Of a stretch of 64,000 nt of DNA, positions 52,698-61,301 are shown piece after piece (position 1 is the stretch's first letter; the number at the start of each line of letters is the position of its first letter). A program made the position numbers and the translations under genes. The DNA comes from Erythrobacter sp. SCSIO 43205 (GTDB lineage: Bacteria > Pseudomonadota > Alphaproteobacteria > Sphingomonadales > Sphingomonadaceae). The notes beneath the pieces are model-generated. The model ran no database searches. It was not told the origin of the DNA and saw nothing but the letters and a program-made list of their open reading frames with translations. The stretch covers positions 744,001 through 808,000 of the forward strand of contig NZ_CP063202.1 of NCBI RefSeq assembly GCF_019904235.1. Direction: 5' to 3'.

Positions 52698-54185
52698 ATG
52701 AGTGATAAGAGCGTACAAAAGCTGGTCATTGTGGGTGGAGGGACCGCCGGATGGATTTGTGCAGCCGCTTTTGCTCGCCTGATGGGGAAAGCCCTTTCGA
52801 TTGAGCTGGTTGAATCGGATGCAATCGGCACGGTAGGCGTGGGCGAGGCGACAATCCCTCAGATCATTCGGCTCAACACGATCCTTGGTCTTGATGAACG
52901 TGAGTTTGTGAAGGCGACCAATGGAACCTTTAAGCTGGGTATTGAGTTTGTCGATTGGGGCAAGGTTGGCTCCAAATATCTGCACACTTTCGGAGATCCC
53001 GGCCTCAGCTTGGCGGGCGTGCCGTTCCACCAATATTGGTCTAGGGCCGCAGCCGAAGGGCACGAACACGACCTGTGGCATTATTCTCTGCACCAATACG
53101 CCGCCGACACAGCCAAATTTGGGAAGCTAGACCGGGTGGGCGACACGGCCATGACCGGGCTCGCCTATGCCTATCACTTCGATGCAAGCCTCTACGCCGA
53201 CTATCTGCGCGCCTACTCAAAACAACGCGGGGTCACCCGCACTGAAGGCATTGTTAGCGAAGTTGCGCGCGATGCCGAAAGCGGTGACATCACCTCGATC
53301 ACCTTAGGTGACGGGCGCAAAGTGGCGGGCGACTTTTTCATCGATTGCACGGGCTTCCGGGCGCTTCTTCTCGGCAAAGAACTTGGCGTTGGCTATAAGG
53401 ACTGGTCGCATTGGCTGCCGTGCAACAGCGCGCAAGCCGTGCCAAGTGAACGGCTCAAGACGGTTGTCCCCTATACCCGCGCGACCGCCAAGAGCGCAGG
53501 ATGGCAATGGCGCATTCCATTGCAGCACCGCACCGGCAATGGTCATGTCTATTCAAGCAATTTCATCTCGGACGATGAAGCGGGCCAAGTCCTGCTCGAA
53601 GGGCTCGATACAAAGCCGCTTACTGAACCCCGCCCTATCCGCTTTACCACCGGGCGGCGCGAGGCGTTCTGGTCGCACAATTGTGCCGCCATCGGGCTTG
53701 CGAGCGGTTTTCTCGAACCATTGGAATCGACCAGCATTCACCTTATCCAATCTCATGTGAGCCGCTTGATCCAATTGTTCCCCGGCAACAATAATGCGAG
53801 GGCCGAACGTAACGAATACAATCGCCGCTGTGCTGCGGAGTTCGAGCAAATCCGCGATTTTCTCATCCTGCATTACCACTGCACGACGCGAGAAGATTCG
53901 GAGTTCTGGTGCTATTGTAAGAATATGAACGTGCCTGACAGCGTCACAAACAAGATGGAGCTATTTGGCTCAAGCGGGCGGGTGGGACGCGATGCCGATG
54001 ACCTTTTCCGCGTTGCGAGTTGGGTGCAGGTGATGCTGGGGCAGGGCATAATGCCGCAAAGCTATGATCCAATGGCAAACCAGCTAAGCGATGCCGAACT
54101 TGCTGAGTTCCTTGGCAATGTGCGTAGACTGATTGAGCGTGCAACTGATCCTTTGCCAACGCATGAGCAATTCCTCGCGCAATAG
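52698..54185 (+). CDS. Flavin-dependent halogenase (tryptophan-halogenase family), copy 2
   Basis: 495 residues. FAD motif VIVGGGTAGWICAAAF, VGVGEATIPQI, Lys79 in GTFKLGIEF (same number as in PrnA), GWQWRIP at 268-274 and catalytic Glu343 in EPLESTSIHLI. It shares long identical stretches with copy 1 (IPLQHRTGNG, PLESTS, LGIQF/LGIEF) and is clearly a paralogue of the same subgroup. It is co-transcribed with the DUF6445-like gene. It converges with kynU, 7 nt apart, but a link to tryptophan breakdown is not shown. No flavin reductase is in the window. Confidence 0.9.
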   Translation: MSDKSVQKLVIVGGGTAGWICAAAFARLMGKALSIELVESDAIGTVGVGEATIPQIIRLNTILGLDEREFVKATNGTFKLGIEFVDWGKVGSKYLHTFGDPGLSLAGVPFHQYWSRAAAEGHEHDLWHYSLHQYAADTAKFGKLDRVGDTAMTGLAYAYHFDASLYADYLRAYSKQRGVTRTEGIVSEVARDAESGDITSITLGDGRKVAGDFFIDCTGFRALLLGKELGVGYKDWSHWLPCNSAQAVPSERLKTVVPYTRATAKSAGWQWRIPLQHRTGNGHVYSSNFISDDEAGQVLLEGLDTKPLTEPRPIRFTTGRREAFWSHNCAAIGLASGFLEPLESTSIHLIQSHVSRLIQLFPGNNNARAERNEYNRRCAAEFEQIRDFLILHYHCTTREDSEFWCYCKNMNVPDSVTNKMELFGSSGRVGRDADDLFRVASWVQVMLGQGIMPQSYDPMANQLSDAELAEFLGNVRRLIERATDPLPTHEQFLAQ

Positions 54186-54192
54186 CGCAGGA

Positions 54193-55428
54193 TCAGGTGA
54201 CCGCTGCTTTGGTCCGATATTCCTCGCGGTCCCATTCGGCGTTCACACAAATGGCGCGTAAACGCTCCACTGCCTCAGCAATATCGGCGAAAGCGAGATA
54301 AAGCGGGGTTACACCAAAGCGCATGATGTTTGGCGCGCGGAAATCGCCGACTACATCTCGTGCTTTTAGTGCCTGCATCATTTCATATGCGTGTGGGTGG
54401 GCGAAAGCGACCTGACTGCCGCGCTGTGCTGGATCGCGCGGGCAGATGAACTCAAAGCCGAACTCGCCGCATCGCTCTTCCATCAAAGTGACGAACAGCT
54501 CAGTCAATTGAACTGATTTGGCGCGCACCTTTGCCATGTCAGCTTCAAGCATGATGTCGACACCCTCTTCCAACGCTGCAAGGCCGAGCACCGGAGGCGT
54601 GCCGCATTGAAAGCGGTCGATGCCGCTGGCAGGTTTGAACTCTCCATCAAAATCGAAAGGCGCTGCGTGTCCGAACCATCCTGAAAGGACGGGCTGTGCG
54701 TCATGGTGGCGCTTTGCCGCAAAAAGGAAGCCAGGGGCTCCGGGGCCACCGTTCAGGAACTTATATCCGCAACCCACAGCGAAGTCTGCTTCCGCGCCAT
54801 TGAGATCGACCTCAATCGCGCCGCTTGAATGGCTAAGATCCCAGACGGTGAGCACGCCTTTTGCGTGGGCCTTTGCGGTGACCTCAGCCATATCGCGGAT
54901 GCGCGATGTCTTGTAATGTACTTGAGTGAGGAGCAGCACCGCGACATCCTCATCAAGCGCGTCTAGCACATCCTCTGGCGCAACCTCCCGGCATTCGAGC
55001 GAGCCGCCAGAGAAGCGCGCAAGGCCTTGCATCATGTAATTGTCGGTGGGGAAATTACCCGTCTCGGTGAGCAGAACCTTGCGACCTTCCTGCAAGGATA
55101 GCGCAGCGGTGAGCGCCTTGAAGATATTGATCGACGTGCTTTCGCCAGCGATAATCTCGCCCGGTTCCGCGCCCAGCAGCCGTGCAATCTTGTCGCCAAT
55201 GCGCGTCGGAGCGTTCACCCAGTCGGCGCCGACCCAAGAGGTGATCAGGCCTTGGGCCCACTCCTCATTGATGGTTGTGTTCATGCGGGCAATTGTCCGC
55301 TTTGGCAGCACGCCGAGCGAATTACCGTCGAGGTAGATGAGGCCATCGCGGATTACGAATTCGTCGCGAAATTTCGCCAGGGGATCGGCGGCATCCATCG
55401 CGGCAATATCAGCAGCAGTTATCGTCAT
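54193..55428 (-). CDS. kynU: Kynureninase
   Basis: PLP enzyme hydrolysing kynurenine to anthranilate and alanine. The 411 residues include YLDGNSLG, GESTSINIFKAL, TETGNFPTDNYM, VWDLSHSSGAIEVDL, the PLP Lys in GCGYKFLNGGPGAPGF and the C-terminal FRAPNIMRFGVTPLY. Length is typical. It is last in the four-gene phhA-kynA-kynB-kynU operon, and its start overlaps the kynB stop (ATGA). Confidence 0.97.
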   Translation of the reverse strand: MTITAADIAAMDAADPLAKFRDEFVIRDGLIYLDGNSLGVLPKRTIARMNTTINEEWAQGLITSWVGADWVNAPTRIGDKIARLLGAEPGEIIAGESTSINIFKALTAALSLQEGRKVLLTETGNFPTDNYMMQGLARFSGGSLECREVAPEDVLDALDEDVAVLLLTQVHYKTSRIRDMAEVTAKAHAKGVLTVWDLSHSSGAIEVDLNGAEADFAVGCGYKFLNGGPGAPGFLFAAKRHHDAQPVLSGWFGHAAPFDFDGEFKPASGIDRFQCGTPPVLGLAALEEGVDIMLEADMAKVRAKSVQLTELFVTLMEERCGEFGFEFICPRDPAQRGSQVAFAHPHAYEMMQALKARDVVGDFRAPNIMRFGVTPLYLAFADIAEAVERLRAICVNAEWDREEYRTKAAVT

Positions 55429-56060
55429 TTGGGAAGCTCTCTCAGCACCGCGCGAACCGGGCTCGCATCAGCCCCTTCAAGCGGCAAGGGCAGGGCAATC
55501 AGCTCATATTCTCCGGGCGGAACATCGTCGAGAACCAGCCCTTCAAGGATGCGCATATCGCCTTTAAGCACTTCGTGATGGGCATCCATGGTTTTACTGG
55601 TCTGCGGGTCAAGTGAAGGGGTATCGACCCCAATCAAATTTGTTCCGCCTTCTTTTAACCGGGCAATTACGCCGGGCGAGATTGCTTTGAAATGTTCGTC
55701 CCAGACATCGTGTGGGAAGGCATTGTAAGTGCGAAAAAGCACACGCTCTGCCCCTTCGAGAACCTCCCAATCACAGTCACTTACCTCGACACGGGTGCCT
55801 GCATGGCGCACGTCGGCAACCACGCAGGGACCAATATATGGGGTGAGTGAAGAGCCCGCGCTATCCACCCCTTCGTTCGAATAATGCACTGGCGCATCGG
55901 CATGGGTGCCCGCGTGCAAGGGCATTGAAACCTCGCCGATATTAACCGGACAATCTGGCCCTATTTCGACATTGCGCTTGACCACAAGGTCGGGTTCTCC
56001 CGGCCAGAGCGGTGTCTTGGTGCCGAGTGGCTGCGTGATGTCCCAAATCTTAGTGGCCAT
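55425..56060 (-). CDS. kynB: Kynurenine formamidase (arylformamidase)
   Basis: Zn-dependent hydrolase turning N-formylkynurenine into kynurenine. The 211 residues contain IWDITQPLG, PLWPGEPD and the metal-binding MPLHAGTHADAPVHY (HxGTHxDxPxH), plus IGVDTPSLDP and HHEVLKGDMRILEGL. The start at ATG 56060 (ATKIWD) is preferred to 56078, which would add six residues and deepen the overlap with kynA. It overlaps kynA by 11 nt and kynU by 4 nt. Confidence 0.95.
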   Translation of the reverse strand: MATKIWDITQPLGTKTPLWPGEPDLVVKRNVEIGPDCPVNIGEVSMPLHAGTHADAPVHYSNEGVDSAGSSLTPYIGPCVVADVRHAGTRVEVSDCDWEVLEGAERVLFRTYNAFPHDVWDEHFKAISPGVIARLKEGGTNLIGVDTPSLDPQTSKTMDAHHEVLKGDMRILEGLVLDDVPPGEYELIALPLPLEGADASPVRAVLRELPK

Positions 56061-56973
56061 AGGGGCACTCGCCTCCATCGTCCGCGTAGTTTCCGCCCTC
56101 TTTGGGAGCCGTCATTCGCGTGCGCATCGCCCAGAGTTCTGGGAAGAAGGGAAGGTCCAGAGCCTTGACCAGATAATCCACTCCCGAAGAACCGCCCGTG
56201 CCGACCTTCTGGCCGATGACACGCGCGACGGTCTTCATGTGCTTGAAGCGCCATTCCTGAAAATAGTACTCCACCGCTGTCACCTTTTCAGCGAGCGTGT
56301 AAAGGTCCCAGTGGTCGCCCGGATTGGTGTAAATCTGAAGCCATGCGTCCTCAACGGCCTCTGATGGCTCGTAAGCTCTTGAGAAATCGCGCTCAAGCTT
56401 GCCGGCAGGAATCTCAAACCCTCGCCGGGCGAGAAGCCTCAAAAGCTCATCATAAAGAGATGGTGCGTGGAGCACTTCCTCCAATGCCGCGCGGCGTTCC
56501 TCATCGTCGTTGTGAACAAGCACAAGGTCCGCGCGTTTCAGGCCAAGGCAGAATTCCAGCGTGCGATATTGGTGCGATTGGAAGCCGGAGGCTTTTCTCA
56601 AGAACCCGCGGAAGGTGAGGAAATCATGGGGGCTAAGCGTTGCCAGCACTTCCCACGAATGGATCATATGGCGCAGCACCGTCGCTATCCGGTCAAGGGT
56701 TTTCTCCGCCTTGCCAAGCTCATCCTTGCGCAAATGCTCCATCGCTATGCCCGCTTCGTGGATCGCCAGCTTGATCCAAAGCTCCATCGACTGATGCATG
56801 ATGATGAAAAGCATTTCGTCGGGTTTGTCCGACACGGGCACTTGGCTTTTCAAGAGGGCATCAGTCTGGATGTGGCGCGCGTATGAGAGGCCGCGATCCC
56901 ATTGGATTGTCTCGCCATCAATCTCGGCCTCGAAGGTTTCTACTCCGTCTTCTATGGTTGTCTTGATGCTCAT
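56050..56973 (-). CDS. kynA: Tryptophan 2,3-dioxygenase
   Basis: Haem enzyme opening the indole ring of tryptophan to N-formylkynurenine. The 307 residues contain FIIMHQSMELWIKLAIHE, SPHDFLTFRGFLRKASGFQS, HQYRTLEFCLG and the proximal haem His in WRFKHMKTVARVIG. The tetramer-type length (about 280-310) is normal. The start overlaps the phhA stop by 4 nt. Confidence 0.97.
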   Translation of the reverse strand: MSIKTTIEDGVETFEAEIDGETIQWDRGLSYARHIQTDALLKSQVPVSDKPDEMLFIIMHQSMELWIKLAIHEAGIAMEHLRKDELGKAEKTLDRIATVLRHMIHSWEVLATLSPHDFLTFRGFLRKASGFQSHQYRTLEFCLGLKRADLVLVHNDDEERRAALEEVLHAPSLYDELLRLLARRGFEIPAGKLERDFSRAYEPSEAVEDAWLQIYTNPGDHWDLYTLAEKVTAVEYYFQEWRFKHMKTVARVIGQKVGTGGSSGVDYLVKALDLPFFPELWAMRTRMTAPKEGGNYADDGGECPYGH

Positions 56974-57827
56974 CCGGCTTCTCCAGAAGGGCTCGCCGCT
57001 TCGTATGTCACATCGCTTGGTTCCGCCTCGCCAATCGGGATAAGCGGCAAATCGCGAACCTCGTCATACACATGGGCGAGGCTGGTGGTTTCCATCTCTT
57101 CAAGCAACGCCTCAAAGCTTTCGATCACGAAGTACGTAGGCTGAAATGTATCAAACGGCCAATCGGTCCGCATCAGGCGCGGCAGATCGAACCGCAGGCG
57201 GCGCGGGACATCACTGGTAAGCGCATGGACCGCCTCGGCATAGCTCGACATCAGGCCAGCGCCATAGGCGCGAAGCTGTCCGCCTTCCTTGATAAGACCA
57301 AACTCGACCGTGTGAAGGTAAAGGCGGCCCAGATAATCGGACATTCCAAGCTTCTCGGCGCGAATGCCTGCACGGCCGTATGCAGACATGAATTCGCCAA
57401 AGGTTGGATCGATGAACATCGGCATATGTCCAAAGACATCGTGAAACATATCGGGCTCGTCGCTGTAATCGAAGGATGGGCCTTGGCGCAGGAAATTGGC
57501 TACGGGAAATTGGCGTTTGGCCAGCATTTCAAAAAAGGGCGCATTGGGAATGACACCCGGCACAGCGACCACTTCCCATCCGGTAAGCGCTCGCAGTTTC
57601 TCGTTCCAAACGTCAAACTGCGGCACGCCCATGCGATCAAGCTCAAGCGCGCGCACCCCATCAAGAAAAGTGTCGCAGGCCAACCCTTCCAATGCTTTGG
57701 TCTGCTTGGCGGCAAAGTCGCTCCAACGCTGGTGATCTGAGGCGGAAAATTGCTCCCAGTTCTGAGGCACGGACCAATCGGCATTGGCTCCGTGGGGAGG
57801 GGCGGTGAGGGAAGTGGATTTGTTCAT
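56970..57827 (-). CDS. phhA: Phenylalanine 4-hydroxylase
   Basis: Pterin-dependent non-haem iron enzyme making tyrosine from phenylalanine. The 285 residues carry iron ligands in DMFHDVFGHMPMF (two His) and HTVEFGLI (Glu), as in bacterial enzymes of this length. The first residues MNKSTSLTAPPHG lack a regulatory ACT domain, as usual in bacteria. ATG 57827 is favoured over 57836 since AGGA lies 8 nt before it. It feeds tyrosine to hppD, which lies 36 kb away. First gene of the phhA-kynABU operon. Confidence 0.96.
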   Translation of the reverse strand: MNKSTSLTAPPHGANADWSVPQNWEQFSASDHQRWSDFAAKQTKALEGLACDTFLDGVRALELDRMGVPQFDVWNEKLRALTGWEVVAVPGVIPNAPFFEMLAKRQFPVANFLRQGPSFDYSDEPDMFHDVFGHMPMFIDPTFGEFMSAYGRAGIRAEKLGMSDYLGRLYLHTVEFGLIKEGGQLRAYGAGLMSSYAEAVHALTSDVPRRLRFDLPRLMRTDWPFDTFQPTYFVIESFEALLEEMETTSLAHVYDEVRDLPLIPIGEAEPSDVTYEAASPSGEAG

Positions 57828-57891
57828 AGCAAACATCCTGAAAGGAGGGTGCTTGGATAAGCCATGATAGACTGCTTTGCGAAGGGTGGTG

Positions 57892-57899
57892 TTGCGCAA
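57892..57899. promoter_or_regulatory. Possible regulator half-site upstream of phhA
   Basis: TTGCGCAA, a perfect 8-bp palindrome 65 nt before the phhA start in a 202-nt gap. It could belong to an Lrp/AsnC-type regulator, which often controls such genes; short palindromes also occur by chance. Confidence 0.2.
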
Positions 57900-58029
57900 T
57901 GGACGAATATCGACTTCTTTAACGGGCAAAAGTCGGTTTCAGAAGGTTGATGCGGGTCGATAGCCTTTTCATCGGATACGTCAGGAGCCACGCTCGCTCA
58001 ACATTCCAACGGGCGTTGATTGGGCGCTT

Positions 58030-58482
58030 TTACAACCAGCGCCTTACGCGCGATTTATAGCTCTCATAATCAGCGCCAAACACTTGCGCCAATCGCGCTT
58101 CTTCCGGCACAATCTGAAACCCGGTGATATAGGCCACAAAGGCGATCAGCATGATCACATTCACAGGTGAGCCCAACCAGATTGCAATTCCTATAAGGAT
58201 GAACAGCATCCCCAGATACATCGGATTGCGGGTGTAGCGATACAGGCCTGTTACAACGAGGCTCGACGCTTTTTCAGGGGCAAGGGGCGTAACGGTCGTC
58301 TTTGCTTTGCGAAAGGCCCCGACTGAAACAAGGTCGATGGCAAGCCCGACCGCAATAAAGACGCCGGCAAGAAAGCGCTGGAAGGCAAAGGCAAGCTTCG
58401 TTTCAGGGAGAAAATGCGCAAGCCCCCACATTGCAAGGCCGCAAAGCGCAGCGACAATTGGGGGTGGTATCAGCAGTTTCAT
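58030..58482 (-). CDS. Membrane methyltransferase (isoprenylcysteine/phospholipid methyltransferase family)
   Basis: 150 residues with about four membrane helices and the signature GLYRYTRNPMYLGMLFILIG plus EEARLAQVFGADYESYKSRVRRW. This is the SAM-binding ICMT/PEMT fold. Substrates in bacteria are mostly unknown, possibly a lipid or a thiol. ATG 58482 is preceded by GTAGGGGT. Next in line after the SAM methyltransferase gene upstream, 25 nt apart. Confidence 0.87.
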   Translation of the reverse strand: MKLLIPPPIVAALCGLAMWGLAHFLPETKLAFAFQRFLAGVFIAVGLAIDLVSVGAFRKAKTTVTPLAPEKASSLVVTGLYRYTRNPMYLGMLFILIGIAIWLGSPVNVIMLIAFVAYITGFQIVPEEARLAQVFGADYESYKSRVRRWL

Positions 58483-58507
58483 CTCGGACCCCTACCTAGC
58501 GATTGAC

Positions 58508-59131
58508 TTACCCCGGACGGCGCGCAATCAGATCGATCAGCGCTGACATCCCTTCATGCCCATTCCCTTCGCTGATTTCGGCATCATAGCTTTCCAGATG
58601 CTCGATTTCGAGCGCATCGAATGCTTCGCGCAAAACAGCTTCGGTGTACATATTTTCCGCTGTCGGTGGACCGCCAGTGCCATAGTCCAGCTGTTCAGGG
58701 CGATACCCTTCGAGCAGCAGCAGGCCACCGGGCTTCAAAGCTTTTGCCATCTGCTCAAACAATTGATCGCGTAAAGGCGGGGCGGCGAATTGGATGAAAA
58801 TGCCGACCACAGCGTCAAAGGCATTTTCGGGCCAGTCCCAGCTTGCCAGATCCGCCTGAATAAAATGCACCTCAACGCCGCTCTTGGCAGCCAGCTTTTC
58901 GGCCTTTTCAATCGCGCGCGGCGAAATGTCGGTTGCTGTCACCTTGTGCCCGTGCCGCGCAAGAAAGACGCTGTTGCGCCCCTCTCCATCGGCAATCGCG
59001 AGTACGCGAGAGCCTTCTTTTAGACGGTGGGCTTCTCTTGTGAGAAAGGCATTGGGCTGAGTGCCAAAGACATACTCGTCGCTTGCAAAACGTTCGTCCC
59101 AAAACGCTTGCCCATCAATCGCATCAGCCAT
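58508..59131 (-). CDS. SAM-dependent methyltransferase (class I)
   Basis: 207 residues. Motif I VLAIADGEGRNSVFLARHG binds SAM; ATDISPRAIEKAEKLA, VHFIQADLASWDWPENAFDAVVGIF and LKPGGLLLLEGY follow. The N-terminal FWDERFASDEYVFGTQPNAFL resembles TehB/thiopurine-methyltransferase-type proteins, so thiols or tellurite/selenium-like compounds are possible substrates, as inference. The start ATG 59131 overlaps the persulfide dioxygenase stop by 8 nt. Confidence 0.88.
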   Translation of the reverse strand: MADAIDGQAFWDERFASDEYVFGTQPNAFLTREAHRLKEGSRVLAIADGEGRNSVFLARHGHKVTATDISPRAIEKAEKLAAKSGVEVHFIQADLASWDWPENAFDAVVGIFIQFAAPPLRDQLFEQMAKALKPGGLLLLEGYRPEQLDYGTGGPPTAENMYTEAVLREAFDALEIEHLESYDAEISEGNGHEGMSALIDLIARRPG

Positions 59132-60476
59132 TCGCTGCCTTCCATGCGCCCATTGATCCAAGATAGACATCAATATTGCGAAATCCGCGACTTGCAAGCC
59201 ATCCCGCCGCAACGGTCGCTCGCATACCGCTTGCGCACATGAGGGTGTAGGATTTGTCCTTGTCGAGCTCGCTCCAGCGTTCATTGAGTTCGCCCACATA
59301 AATGTGCTCAGAACCCTCGATTGCAGCAGCTTCACGCTCGTCCGCATCGCGCACGTCGAGCAGGGTCCAGTCGCCGTCCGCACCATCAAGCCGCGATTTG
59401 ACCGTATCGGTGTCGACCATGGGGATCGCGTTCATCGTCGCGCCATTGGCCGCCGCTGGAACAACGCCGTTGTAGCCGCCCATGACATTGTCGAGCCCAA
59501 TGCGGGTGAGGTGCGACATGGCGCTGGAAAGCTGTTCCTCGTCCGACCCGACCAGAAGCATTGTCTCGCCTTCGCGGACAAACCATCCGGCAAAGGCGGA
59601 AATCATGCCGACGGGAAGACACATGGAGCCGGGGAAATGACCGGACGCATAGGCAAGCGGTTCGCGCAGGTCGATCACATGATCCGCCTGGGCTTGGCGC
59701 ATTTCCGGCAGAGTCAACCGCTTGGGGCGAAGAACGCGAGGAGCCGCCTCAGCACCTTCGATGTTCAAGCGCTCCATCAGGCGGAAATAGGGCGGCTGGT
59801 AATGGTTTTCTGCGATCTTGGCCTCGATAAACGCCTCGCGCTCGCCAAGCTGCAAACGCGGATTGTTGCGGCGTTCGTGGCCAATGGTCGAAAACTCACG
59901 CTCGGCCATGCCAGAGCCGCACACCGAACCTGCCCCGTGCGCAGGGTAGAGGATCGCCTGATCGCCGAGCGCGAGCAGCTTTTGCAGAGAATCGTAAAGC
60001 AGCCCTGCGACTTCGCGCTTGCGGTCAGGGTAAAAGTCGGTGCGTCCGACATCGCCCACAAACAGCGCATCGCCCGTGAAAACGCCCACCGGACCATCGG
60101 CATATTCGCGGTCATGGATGACAAAGGCGAGGTGATCGTCGGTGTGTCCCGGCGTTTCAAGCACTTCGATGGTAAGCTGCCCGATTTCGAACGTGTCACC
60201 TTCGCGCGCTGTTTGCGCAAAAGCAATTTCGCCTGCTGCATTGGGGCCGTGCAGCACCTTTGCCCCTGTCATTTCAGCGAGAATGGGCGAGCCTGTGATA
60301 AGGTCTTCGTTGCGGTGCGTTTCGAAGATATGGGTGATCTCCAACCCCTCAGCGCGCGCTTTTTCGAGGTAAATCTCGCAATCCCGGCGCGGATCAATCA
60401 CCGCTGCTTTGCCGCCAGAACCGATGAGATAGGACAGGTGCGAGAGGCCGGGCGTCTTGATCTTTTCGAGCAACAT
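59124..60476 (-). CDS. CstB-like persulfide dioxygenase-sulfurtransferase
   Basis: 450 residues in three parts: an MBL-fold domain (1-240), a rhodanese domain without Cys (VGSDEEQ at 309-315) and a C-terminal rhodanese with Cys414 (LMCASGMRA). This is the CstB layout, coupling persulfide oxidation to thiosulfate formation. The metal site differs: ETHRNEDLITG carries Asn where HxHxDH has the second His, with His54 and Asp58 kept; PGHTDDH, TGDALFVGDVGRTDF and PAHGAGS remain. Cys186 (SVCGSG) lies near the CstB active-site Cys. ATG 60476 is preceded by AAAGGAGAA. Confidence 0.88.
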   Translation of the reverse strand: MLLEKIKTPGLSHLSYLIGSGGKAAVIDPRRDCEIYLEKARAEGLEITHIFETHRNEDLITGSPILAEMTGAKVLHGPNAAGEIAFAQTAREGDTFEIGQLTIEVLETPGHTDDHLAFVIHDREYADGPVGVFTGDALFVGDVGRTDFYPDRKREVAGLLYDSLQKLLALGDQAILYPAHGAGSVCGSGMAEREFSTIGHERRNNPRLQLGEREAFIEAKIAENHYQPPYFRLMERLNIEGAEAAPRVLRPKRLTLPEMRQAQADHVIDLREPLAYASGHFPGSMCLPVGMISAFAGWFVREGETMLLVGSDEEQLSSAMSHLTRIGLDNVMGGYNGVVPAAANGATMNAIPMVDTDTVKSRLDGADGDWTLLDVRDADEREAAAIEGSEHIYVGELNERWSELDKDKSYTLMCASGMRATVAAGWLASRGFRNIDVYLGSMGAWKAANG

Positions 60477-60559
60477 GGCGGTTCTCCTTTCAAAATTGTC
60501 TTTATTGTCGAACACCTAAGGGCACTGGCGCGTTCCATCTGGGCACAGGCCCTTAGTGT

Positions 60560-61159
60560 TCAGGGCTGTGTCCGCTCCTGCACCAGAAAAGCGCCGCGAA
60601 GTTCGCCCGGCGCAAATCCGGTGGCAAGGTCAGCGGGATAGGCTTCGGTGATGGCATCGCTGATCGCTGGGGCGATGTTGGTACCATGGCAGGCAGAACA
60701 CGGCTGTTCCTTCATCGGGATCGCTTGCAGATAGACCATGCGGTCCTCCACCGATCCGTGAACCTTGCGCGGGGCGCCATTGTCCATCGGCGCCGCTTCA
60801 AGCTGAGCGTAAAGCGGCTCAAGCTCGGATGGAAGGCCACCGTTTGCATTGCGATTGCGCCGCGCGATGCGGCTGACGGCAAGGCCGCTTTCTTCAGAGA
60901 GGGCTTGCGCAATGGCGGGCGCTGCCGATTGGCACACGCCGATTGCTCCCACCGCGCCCACTTCGCCAATTGCGGTAGCAAGCGTGGTTTGCAGTTCGGA
61001 TTGAAACCGCTCAGTCACGGCTTGTGACTGGCTCAGAAATTCGGCCCTTTGTTCCTCGCTTGGCTCACCGGGAGCGTTCGTCGAACATCCGCCAAGAGAA
61101 AGGCTTCCTGCGATTGCCGCGAGCATCACAGCCCGGGGGTATCCATTCTGGGTCATCAT
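60560..61159 (-). CDS. DUF3365 c-type haem lipoprotein
   Basis: 199 residues. A lipobox SLGGC (Cys25) indicates a lipoprotein. The DUF3365 (Tll0287-like) core includes AVGAIGVCQSAAPAIAQALS and SRIARRNRNANGGLP, and the haem-binding CSACHG lies near residue 157. Some relatives sense redox or small ligands. It sits between the persulfide dioxygenase and cyd genes. Start is ATG 61159 or 61156, with GGGAGG upstream. Confidence 0.88.
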   Translation of the reverse strand: MMTQNGYPRAVMLAAIAGSLSLGGCSTNAPGEPSEEQRAEFLSQSQAVTERFQSELQTTLATAIGEVGAVGAIGVCQSAAPAIAQALSEESGLAVSRIARRNRNANGGLPSELEPLYAQLEAAPMDNGAPRKVHGSVEDRMVYLQAIPMKEQPCSACHGTNIAPAISDAITEAYPADLATGFAPGELRGAFLVQERTQP

Positions 61160-61172
61160 CGCCTCCCTTGTT

Positions 61173-61301
61173 TCACGCCTTGAGCCAGAGGCGGATGATC
61201 ATTGCCACCACGCCCAGCGCTGTCACACTTGCCAGCCAAATCCCTGCCATCCACGCAAGGCGCTTCCAAAGCGGCGGCTCATTGTCTGGTGGCGCGAGCA
61301 T
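61173..61301 (-). CDS. DUF2474 family small membrane protein of the bd oxidase
   Basis: 42-residue product MLAPPDNEPPLWKRLAWMAG followed by IWLASVTALGVVAMIIRLWL and KA. One membrane helix with an aromatic/basic start and a terminal R-x-W, as in DUF2474 proteins that accompany CIO-type cydAB; it is probably the functional analogue of CydX. Its ATG overlaps the cydB stop by one base (TAATG), so it is translated with the oxidase. Confidence 0.82.
   Translation of the reverse strand: MLAPPDNEPPLWKRLAWMAGIWLASVTALGVVAMIIRLWLKA

Noticed and set aside
47200..54185. Reading the two halogenases as a halometabolite biosynthetic cluster
   Set aside because: No NRPS, PKS, amino-acid ligase or export genes are near; the neighbours are sugar-use genes and a TBDR, so a classic secondary-metabolite cluster is not supported.
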